Positions 1 to 5,037 of a stretch of 5,037 bases of DNA are shown here, one piece after another. The notes below the pieces were generated by a model. That model did no database searches. It was not told the DNA's origin and saw nothing but the letters and a program-made list of their open reading frames with translations. Each line of letters begins with the position of its first letter. The first letter of the stretch is position 1. The stretch covers positions 1 to 5,037 of the forward strand of contig SLJD01000218.1 of NCBI GenBank assembly GCA_007135295.1, written 5' to 3'. The translations under genes were made by a program, and so were the position numbers. The DNA comes from Phycisphaerales bacterium (lineage in GTDB: Bacteria > Planctomycetota > Phycisphaerae > Phycisphaerales > SM1A02).

Positions 1-402
1 CAGACGTTCAATCTTTTGCCTGGCTTTACTGCGCTGGAGAATGTCATGGCCGCGCTGCTGTTCTCCGATGTGCCGCCGGCCGATCATGAAGCTCGCGCCC
101 GGAGCTGGCTTGACAGTCTCGGCGTTGACCAGGTCGCCCGCATGCCTGAGAAACTCAGCGTCGGCCAGCAGCAGCGCGTCGCGGTGGCTCGCGCGATGGT
201 GGTCGACCCGGTGCTCGTCCTGGCTGACGAACCGACGGCCAGTCTTGATCCGGAGACGGCGGCGACGGCGATCGCGCTCATTCAGACCGCTTGCCGCGAG
301 GCCGGCGCTGCGTTGCTATGCGTCAGCCACGATCCAACCATGGTGCAGCGTTTCGAGCGTCACGCCGCCATGAGCGAAATCACCGAAGCCGCTCCCGCCT
401 GA
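1..402 (+). CDS. ABC transporter ATP-binding protein, LolD/MacB-like (5' partial)
   Basis: This is the C-terminal 133 residues of an ABC ATPase that powers the neighbouring permease from the cytoplasmic side. Reading frame 1 is open from the first base, so the gene begins outside the window; a LolD-type ATPase is about 220-240 residues, so roughly 90-100 are missing, including Walker A. The first visible codon is the Q-loop glutamine (QTFNLLPGFTALENV). The signature motif is LSVGQQQRVAVARA (nt 154-195), with Val where LSGGQ has the second-position Gly. Walker B and D-loop read VLVLADEPTASLD (from nt 211), with catalytic Glu at 229-231. The switch His is at 328-330 (CVSHD). The protein ends soon after the H-loop with no extra domain. 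The TGA stop is at 400-402. The match to the LolD/MacB/FtsE class is firm; the substrate cannot be read from the ATPase. An internal ATG at 46 is not the real start, because homology extends upstream of it. Confidence 0.93.
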   Translation, partial: QTFNLLPGFTALENVMAALLFSDVPPADHEARARSWLDSLGVDQVARMPEKLSVGQQQRVAVARAMVVDPVLVLADEPTASLDPETAATAIALIQTACREAGAALLCVSHDPTMVQRFERHAAMSEITEAAPA

Positions 403-416
403 TTGTTCTCATGGCC

Positions 417-463
417 GGTCCGCCGAGCGGTCCCCGGCAGGAATGCGAGATTCACGTCCGGGG
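417..463 (+). repeat. Two overlapping GC-rich inverted repeats in the ATPase-permease spacer
   Basis: In the 81-nt spacer, bases 417-433 can fold as a hairpin: CCGC (420-423) pairs with GCGG (427-430) over a CGA loop, extended past a T-T mismatch by GG/CC. CCCCGG at 432-437 can instead pair with CCGGGG at 458-463 over a 20-base loop. The two structures share bases 432-433, so they compete. Neither is followed by a T tract, so neither looks like an intrinsic terminator. They might affect mRNA stability or access to the permease start. Confidence 0.35.
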
Positions 464-483
464 CAGAAGATCTGACACCACAC

Positions 484-1794
484 ATGGCACTTAACGATCT
501 CAACATTGTGCAGCGTTCACTCGCCTCCCGGCGGTTCTCGACGGTCACCACGATCCTGACGGTCGCCATCGCAGTGGCGCTGCTCCTCGTGCTGCTGTCG
601 CTTCGCGATTCGGGGCGGCAGACGATGATGCGCGGCACCGGGAACATGCACTTCGTCGCCAGCCGTGACACGAGTCCGCTCATGACGGTGATGAACCTTG
701 TGTTCTACGCCAATCCGCCGACCCGCGCGATCGAGTGGGAGGCCTATGAGGAACTCGCCGGCTCGTATCCTTGGGCGTACGCCATCCCCACCCAGCAGGG
801 CGACAGTTATCGCGGCCTGCCCGTTGTTGCCACGACCGGGGAGTTCTACACGGACTTCCAGCCCCGGCCCGATCAGCCATGGTCCATGGCTGAAGGCCGG
901 TGGTTCGAAACGCAGTTTGAGGTTGTGCTCGGCCATGAAGCCGCACAACGCACCGGCCTGCGAATCGGTGACGGGATACATTTGACGCATGGCATGGACG
1001 TGTCCCGTCAGTACCGCCAGGCCGCTCCCGATGCGGACATTGTCGACCCGCATGTTCACTACGAGTATGAGTACCGGGTTGTTGGCATACTTCAGCCGAC
1101 CGGCAGCGCTCACGATCGCGCGTTGTACACCGACCTCGAAAGCACATGGATCATCCACGCCCACGACGTCCGGCGGGCGGAGGATCCATCCGTCGAACGC
1201 ACGACCGTGGATGACCTGCGCGATTCGGATCGGCTCATTACCGGCGTGCTGCTCCGTGTGATGACGCGGCCGGGCGCCGACGGCACGGCGGTGATGCAGC
1301 AGATTTTCAACGAGCTCCGCAGTGATCCGACGCTCACCGTCGCGTCGCCGCCGGATCAGATCAGGCGGTTGCTGCAGATCATCGGAAACATTGATCAGAT
1401 TTTCATTGCGATGGGTGCGGTCGTGCTCGTCTCCAGCGCGATCGCGATCATGCTCGCCCTGTACAACTCGATGGAGCAGCGACGCCGGCAGATCGCCGTG
1501 CTCCGAGTCCTCGGCTGCAGTCAGGGCCGGCTGTTCGGCCTGATCATTACCGAGTCCGCGGTGCTCGGCCTGTTCGGGGCAGCGGTCGGGGTGGTGATCG
1601 CCTTTCTCGGGATGCAGGTCGTCGTGGATCTTGTTGACCGGGAGTTCGGCCTTGTCATCGAGCCGGTGCTCGGCGTTCGGCTCGGGCTGACGGTCGTTCT
1701 TGCAACGGTGTTCCTCTCAGCGCTCGCCGGTGTCGTGCCGGCTGCGTCGGCATATCGGACGCCGGTGGTCGAGAACCTTCGCCCGCTCGGGTAG
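484..1794 (+). CDS. ABC transporter permease, MacB/FtsX-like
   Basis: This is an inner-membrane permease of 436 residues pairing with the ATPase encoded just upstream. It has the MacB/LolC layout: a short cytoplasmic N-terminus (SLASRRFSTVTTIL), TM1 at about residues 21-40, a large extracytoplasmic MacB_PCD-like domain at about 45-295, then three helices at about 306-328, 352-378 and 397-420. The FtsX core between TM2 and TM3 has the typical EQRRRQIAVLRVLGCS coupling-helix sequence at 331-346. The protein ends in ASAYRTPVVENLRPLG, also typical. The periplasmic domain carries many His residues (H166, H169, H190, H192, H210, H225, H227), including DPHVHYEYEY at 188-197. The frame is open back to a TTG at 403 that abuts the ATPase stop, but those 27 extra residues are polar and unlike family N-termini, so ATG 484 is preferred. 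No clear Shine-Dalgarno precedes it. Such permeases usually act as mechanotransmitters for a partner protein rather than as channels. The substrate is unknown. Confidence 0.9.
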   Translation: MALNDLNIVQRSLASRRFSTVTTILTVAIAVALLLVLLSLRDSGRQTMMRGTGNMHFVASRDTSPLMTVMNLVFYANPPTRAIEWEAYEELAGSYPWAYAIPTQQGDSYRGLPVVATTGEFYTDFQPRPDQPWSMAEGRWFETQFEVVLGHEAAQRTGLRIGDGIHLTHGMDVSRQYRQAAPDADIVDPHVHYEYEYRVVGILQPTGSAHDRALYTDLESTWIIHAHDVRRAEDPSVERTTVDDLRDSDRLITGVLLRVMTRPGADGTAVMQQIFNELRSDPTLTVASPPDQIRRLLQIIGNIDQIFIAMGAVVLVSSAIAIMLALYNSMEQRRRQIAVLRVLGCSQGRLFGLIITESAVLGLFGAAVGVVIAFLGMQVVVDLVDREFGLVIEPVLGVRLGLTVVLATVFLSALAGVVPAASAYRTPVVENLRPLG

Positions 1795-1795
1795 G

Positions 1796-1801
1796 TACAA
1801 T
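1796..1801 (+). promoter_or_regulatory. Possible -10 element (TACAAT) ahead of the DUF3299-like gene
   Basis: TACAAT matches the bacterial -10 consensus at five of six positions and lies in a short A/T-rich island just after the permease stop. A transcript from it would start around 1808, inside or next to the Shine-Dalgarno, which is a problem for using that site. No good -35 is present 17 nt upstream (GAACCT at 1773-1778). It may be chance. Confidence 0.2.
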
Positions 1802-1805
1802 AAGG

Positions 1806-1814
1806 TAAGGAGGT
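1806..1814 (+). promoter_or_regulatory. Strong Shine-Dalgarno of the DUF3299-like gene
   Basis: TAAGGAGGT is a near-perfect complement to the 3' end of 16S rRNA, with nine bases between it and ATG 1824. It decides that start over the in-frame ATG at 1830. It is the only strong ribosome binding site in the window; the permease and the helicase starts lack one. Confidence 0.8.
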
Positions 1815-1823
1815 CCGTTCCCT

Positions 1824-2726
1824 ATGCGCATGTTCTGGGCTCTGATCGCCGCCTTGACCGTCATGACCGGACTGCTCTGGGCCATGTCGCCTGATGAGAG
1901 TCGGCCATATGCGGTTGACGACGGCTCGGCGTCGCCGAACGTCGCTGAGGATGACCCGCTTATGCCACCATCGTCGACTCCGCCGTCGTCGCGGCCCGCT
2001 TCATCTGATTCCGACGCGCTTGGCCCGGACGACCAGGGCCCGGACGACCAGGACCCGGCGGACTCTGATGCCGGCGATGCGGACGACGCTGAATTGGCGT
2101 CTGATGAGTCTGGCGGCGACGCCATGGCGTCCGCCGGAAACGAATCCGACGCCCCGGAGAGCGGTTCGGACCCCGCAGCCGACGATCTGTCCAGTGACCT
2201 GATCGATGACTTTGAAGCCCGAACTGAGGTGCCCGGCCTGGACGAGTTTGGCGAAGAGGGCCCGGAACTCGCCGAGGCCGAACGCGATAGCGATGGCGGT
2301 TTCGTTATCGAAGGCGACGGCACTGAGTCGAGCCCTTATCGCGTCACGTGGGACATGCTCCTCTCCGCTGCTGAAACATATGCCCCGCGCATGGGCAAGA
2401 CGGAACTGCCCGAGCACATCAAGAAGCTCGATGATGCGCATGTGGAGATCACCGGGTACATCGCTTTTCCGACGGCCGGCGAGAATACCGACGAACTGCT
2501 TGTCATGCTCAATGAGTGGGATGGCTGTTGCCTCGGCGTGCCGCCGTCGCCGTACGACGCGATCGAAGTCCGCCTCGCCAGCCCGATTCATGCGAGTACC
2601 GGCACGCACGAAGCGCAATACGGAACCGTCCGCGGCCTCATGGATGTCGATCCGTACGTCATCGAGGACTGGCTCATCGGTCTCTACCTCATGGATAACG
2701 CATCGCTGTCGCTCGGCGGCGAGTGA
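1824..2726 (+). CDS. Exported DUF3299-like protein with long acidic linker
   Basis: This 300-residue protein has three parts. Residues 3-20 are a hydrophobic helix (FWALIAALTVMTGLLWA), acting as a signal peptide or membrane anchor; there is no lipobox Cys. Residues about 22-170 are a low-complexity linker rich in Asp, Glu, Ser, Pro and Ala, with 46 acidic residues, four Arg and no Lys by my count, including a tandem GPDDQ repeat at 67-76. Residues about 171-300 form a compact domain resembling DUF3299: PYRVTWDMLLSAAETY, then VEITGYIAFP (207-216), ELLVMLNEWDGCCLGVPPSPYDAIEV (in the 224-249 stretch) and YVIEDWLIGLYLMDNA (278-293). The start is fixed by a strong Shine-Dalgarno at 1806-1814; a second ATG at 1830 is too far from it. 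It lies 29 nt after the permease stop and is probably co-transcribed. Its likely role is an extracytoplasmic partner of the ABC complex. No enzymatic activity is known to me; the DUF assignment is by pattern recognition. Confidence 0.85.
   Translation: MRMFWALIAALTVMTGLLWAMSPDESRPYAVDDGSASPNVAEDDPLMPPSSTPPSSRPASSDSDALGPDDQGPDDQDPADSDAGDADDAELASDESGGDAMASAGNESDAPESGSDPAADDLSSDLIDDFEARTEVPGLDEFGEEGPELAEAERDSDGGFVIEGDGTESSPYRVTWDMLLSAAETYAPRMGKTELPEHIKKLDDAHVEITGYIAFPTAGENTDELLVMLNEWDGCCLGVPPSPYDAIEVRLASPIHASTGTHEAQYGTVRGLMDVDPYVIEDWLIGLYLMDNASLSLGGE
2022..2051 (+). repeat. Tandem 15-bp repeat encoding GPDDQ twice
   Basis: Two identical 15-base copies (2022-2036 and 2037-2051) lie in frame in the DUF3299-like gene. 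They are followed by a degenerate third copy (2052-2066) encoding DPADS. They lie in the acidic linker and point to linker growth by slippage or unequal exchange. Confidence 0.85.
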
Positions 2727-2826
2727 CCGACCGGCAAACGCCAAGGGTTCCGGGAAGTGAATGTCGAACCCATGCTCGCCGTGAATCGCAGCGCGGAGCG
2801 GACGCGGCGGCTATCCTCTCCGTTCC
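2727..2826. other. Spacer between the transporter cassette and hrpA
   Basis: This 100-nt gap has no plausible gene. It holds a weak inverted repeat (GGGTTC at 2745-2750 and GAACCC at 2766-2771, 15-base loop) without a T tract, and the TATCCT hexamer near its end. No convincing intrinsic terminator separates the cassette from hrpA, so read-through is possible. Confidence 0.6.
2812..2817 (+). promoter_or_regulatory. Possible -10 element (TATCCT) for the helicase gene
   Basis: TATCCT sits nine bases upstream of ATG 2827. A start site about seven bases downstream would fall at 2824-2827, giving a leaderless or nearly leaderless mRNA. This would fit the lack of a Shine-Dalgarno. There is no recognisable -35 element, so the call rests on one hexamer and spacing. 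Confidence 0.25.
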
Positions 2827-5037
2827 ATGCTTGCAGATCTTGAACGTCAACTCGACGCGTGCATGACGCGCGACCGCCATCGCCTGCGCCGCGCAATCCG
2901 GCGACTGCAGCGCGGCCCACAGCAGAGGTGCCGCGACCGCGAACTCAGCGAACTCAGCGAGAAAATCCGAGACTCCGTCGAACGCCGCGAGCAACGTGCC
3001 GCCGCCGTCCCGCAGCAGATCGAATATCCCGCGGATCTTCCCGTGGTCGACCAGCGCGAGCGCATCGCCGACGCCATACGCGACCACCAGGTCGTCGTTG
3101 TGTGCGGCGAGACGGGGTCGGGCAAGACCACGCAACTGCCCAAGATCTGCCTGCAACTCGGTCGCGGCGTGGCGGGGATGATCGGCCACACCCAGCCCCG
3201 CCGCATCGCTGCCCGCTCCGTCGCCGCCCGCGTCGCTGAGGAATTGCGCACGCCCGGCGGGCAGCGCGTCGCCAGCAAGATCCGTTTCCGCGATTCGACC
3301 AGTCGTGACACGCTCGTCAAGGTGATGACCGACGGCATTCTTCTCGCTGAGACGCAGGGGGATCGTTTCCTCGATCAGTACGACACACTCATCATCGATG
3401 AAGCGCATGAGCGTTCGCTCAACATTGACTTTCTGCTCGGTTATCTCCGCCGCCTGCTGCCGAAGCGGCCAGACCTTAAGGTCATCATCACATCCGCGAC
3501 GATCGACCCGCAACGGTTCAGCGAGCATTTCAACGATGCGCCGATCATCGAGGTCAGCGGCCGCACGTACCCGGTCGAAGTGCGATACCGTCCGCTCCGG
3601 GCGGACGAGCCCGACCAGGCCGACTTGAGTCGGCTCGAAGGCATCTCCAACGCGGTTGATGAACTCATCAGCGAGACGGCCGGCGACATTCTCATCTTCG
3701 AATCCGGCGAGCGGGAAATTCGCGAAACCGCCAGAACGCTTCGCGGCCGGTTTGAGCGGGCCGGCCAGTCCGTCGACATCCTGCCGCTCTACGCCCGCCT
3801 ACCGCCATCGGAGCAGCAGAAGATTTTTACTCAGCGGCACAACCGCCGCATCGTCATCGCGACGAATGTGGCGGAAACGTCGCTGACCGTTCCCGGCATC
3901 ACCGCCGTGATCGACCCCGGCGAGGCGCGGATCAGCCGCTACAGCGCCCGGAGCCGCGTCCAGCGACTGCCGATCGAGCCGATCTCCCAGGCATCCGCCG
4001 ACCAGCGTGCCGGGCGGTGCGGCCGGATCGCCCCGGGCATCTGCATCCGCCTGTATTCCGAAGACGATTACAACCAGCGCGACCCGTTCACGCAGCCCGA
4101 GATCCAGCGAACGAACCTCGCCAGCGTCGTTCTGCAGATGAAAGCCCTGAAACTCGGCGAGATCGAGTCGTTCCCGTTCGTCGACCCGCCGAAACAGGCG
4201 ATGATCCGGGACGGCCTGCACACGTTGCATGAACTCAGCGCGATTGATGAAAGTGGCGAACTCACCGACGTCGGCCGCACGCTCGCCGGCCTGCCCGTCG
4301 ACCCGCGCATCGGCCGGATGATGCTTGCCGGCGCTGAGGAGGGGTGCCTTGCGGAAGTGCTGGTGATCTGCTCCGCCCTCTCGATCCAGGATCCGCGCCT
4401 GCGTCCGGCGGAGTCGCCCGGCCGGGCGGACGAAGCCCACGCCAGAATCGCCCGCGGCCCGTCGGACTTTCTTGCCCTGCACGCCCTCTGGCAGTGGATT
4501 CACGATCAGAAAGCGAAAACGTCGTGGAATCAATTGCGCCGCATCTGTCAGCATACGTATGTCTCCTTTACCGCTGTGCGGGAGTGGATGGATGTGCATC
4601 GTCAGTTGCGCGATCTCGCCCGCGAAGCCGGCATGAAGGCGAATCACAGTTCCGCTGAACCCGATGATGTGCACCGCGCGCTGCTTGCCGGGCTTCTCAG
4701 CAACATTGGCCGGCGCGGTGACGGGTACGAGTATGAAGGCACGCGCAACATCCGCTTTCACCTGCACCCCGGCTCCGTTCTGTTCGACGACAAACCGAAA
4801 TGGGTCATGGCCGGCGAGCTTGTTGAAACAACGCGGCTTTACGCCCGCCATGTCGCTGCCATTCAACCGCAGTGGATCGAGCCCCTCGCTGAGCATCTCG
4901 TCAACCGGAGCTACAGCGAGCCGCACTGGGACCGCGATTCCGCCCGCGTGATGGCCTTTGAGAAGGTGTCGCTCTCCGGCATCGAGATCGTCTCCCGCCG
5001 CCGCGTGCATTACGGGCCGGTCGATCCGGCCGCCGCC
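2827..5037 (+). CDS. hrpA: ATP-dependent RNA helicase HrpA, DEAH-box (3' partial)
   Basis: This is a cytoplasmic DEAH/RHA-family RNA helicase. E. coli HrpA is about 1300 residues and acts in translation-related RNA/ribosome handling. The frame is open from ATG 2827 to the window edge, giving 737 residues. The N-terminus is the HrpA-type basic helical region (DRHRLRRAIRRLQRG). The motifs are: motif I GETGSGKTT at 94-102 (Lys100), motif II DEAH at 191-194, motif III SAT at 223-225, motif V TNVAETSLTVPGI from 346, and motif VI QRAGRCGR at 393-400. The winged-helix/ratchet region follows from about 430 (NLASVVLQMKALKLG) through SALSIQDPR at 516. The OB-fold region includes YEYEGTRNIRFHLHPGS at 634 and PKWVMAGELVETTRLYARH. 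These stretches align closely with remembered E. coli HrpA. The C-terminal DUF3418 region is outside the window. An in-frame TGA at 2782-2784 leaves ATG 2827 as the first ATG; no Shine-Dalgarno is visible. It appears functionally unrelated to the upstream cassette. Confidence 0.95.
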   Translation, partial: MLADLERQLDACMTRDRHRLRRAIRRLQRGPQQRCRDRELSELSEKIRDSVERREQRAAAVPQQIEYPADLPVVDQRERIADAIRDHQVVVVCGETGSGKTTQLPKICLQLGRGVAGMIGHTQPRRIAARSVAARVAEELRTPGGQRVASKIRFRDSTSRDTLVKVMTDGILLAETQGDRFLDQYDTLIIDEAHERSLNIDFLLGYLRRLLPKRPDLKVIITSATIDPQRFSEHFNDAPIIEVSGRTYPVEVRYRPLRADEPDQADLSRLEGISNAVDELISETAGDILIFESGEREIRETARTLRGRFERAGQSVDILPLYARLPPSEQQKIFTQRHNRRIVIATNVAETSLTVPGITAVIDPGEARISRYSARSRVQRLPIEPISQASADQRAGRCGRIAPGICIRLYSEDDYNQRDPFTQPEIQRTNLASVVLQMKALKLGEIESFPFVDPPKQAMIRDGLHTLHELSAIDESGELTDVGRTLAGLPVDPRIGRMMLAGAEEGCLAEVLVICSALSIQDPRLRPAESPGRADEAHARIARGPSDFLALHALWQWIHDQKAKTSWNQLRRICQHTYVSFTAVREWMDVHRQLRDLAREAGMKANHSSAEPDDVHRALLAGLLSNIGRRGDGYEYEGTRNIRFHLHPGSVLFDDKPKWVMAGELVETTRLYARHVAAIQPQWIEPLAEHLVNRSYSEPHWDRDSARVMAFEKVSLSGIEIVSRRRVHYGPVDPAAA
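2941..2958 (+). repeat. Tandem 9-bp repeat in the helicase N-terminal region
   Basis: GAACTCAGC occurs twice in direct tandem, encoding ELS-ELS in the charged helical segment before the helicase core. It is short and in frame and may be chance. Confidence 0.6.

Noticed and set aside
403..483. TTG 403 as the permease start
   Set aside because: It would add 27 polar residues unlike the N-termini of the family, has no ribosome binding site and uses a rarer start codon. ATG 484 gives a typical N-terminus before TM1.
517..1164. 215-codon open frame on the minus strand
   Set aside because: It is antisense to the permease extracytoplasmic domain, with no domain or start signal.
1655..2323. Ser-rich 222-codon open frame on the minus strand
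   Set aside because: It is the complement of the Asp/Ser/Pro-rich linker and the permease end. Its composition is a by-product of the GAC/GAT-rich plus strand.
2206..2760. 184-codon open frame on the plus strand in another frame
   Set aside because: It overlaps the folded domain of the DUF3299-like protein in a shifted frame, is Arg/Ser-rich and has no recognisable domain.
2745..2771. Inverted repeat GGGTTC/GAACCC as a terminator after the DUF3299-like gene
   Set aside because: A six-base stem with a 15-base loop and no following T tract is not a credible intrinsic terminator.
2689..3528. 279-codon open frame on the minus strand
   Set aside because: It is antisense to the start of the helicase gene and the end of the DUF3299-like gene. 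It overlaps Walker A and DEAH on the other strand, and no family is recognised.
3799..5010. 403-codon open frame on the minus strand
   Set aside because: It lies wholly antisense to the helicase gene, whose motifs are unambiguous. Its translation has no recognisable domain, and long antisense frames are expected in GC-rich genes.
1..5037. Defence system, mobile element, CRISPR array or RNA gene
   Set aside because: No nuclease, transposase, integrase, regularly spaced repeats or tRNA/rRNA sequence was found. The DEAH helicase is the housekeeping HrpA type along its whole visible length, not a defence-type helicase.

Overview
The window is a compact, GC-rich bacterial segment with all four genes on the + strand. 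From 5' to 3' it holds the end of an ABC transporter ATPase gene, a complete MacB/FtsX-type permease gene, a complete gene for an exported DUF3299-like protein with a long acidic linker, and the first 737 codons of an HrpA-type DEAH-box RNA helicase gene that runs off the right edge. The style of the DUF3299-like domain (G-C-C-x-G-V-P-P-S-P-Y-D) and of the permease suggests Planctomycetota, perhaps Phycisphaerae. This is family-level inference from memory, not a database result.

Region 1 to about 2726 looks like one transcription unit. The ATPase (1-402) ends 81 nt before the preferred permease start at 484. The permease (484-1794) is followed after 29 nt by the DUF3299-like gene (1824-2726), which has the only textbook Shine-Dalgarno sequence in the window. 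The ATPase and permease would form a LolD/MacB-like mechanotransmission complex in the inner membrane. The third protein, anchored to or secreted across that membrane, would be the extracytoplasmic partner. As I recall, the combination of ABC ATPase, FtsX-like permease and DUF3299 protein recurs in other bacteria, including next to zinc-regulated DUF2796 genes in gammaproteobacteria. A metal-related role is therefore a reasonable but unproven guess. A histidine cluster in the permease and a Cys-Cys motif in the DUF3299-like domain fit it.

Region 2727-2826 is a 100-nt spacer with no gene and no convincing terminator. It contains a TATCCT hexamer just upstream of the helicase start, which may indicate a leaderless or very short-leader transcript. 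Region 2827-5037 is the helicase gene. All DEAH motifs, the helical C-terminal region and most of the OB-fold region are present. The C-terminal part (DUF3418 in HrpA) lies outside the window.

I see no tRNA, rRNA, CRISPR array, insertion sequence or attachment site. The most notable content is the ABC/permease/DUF3299 cassette with its putative metal-ligand residues and unusual acidic linker; the helicase is ordinary.
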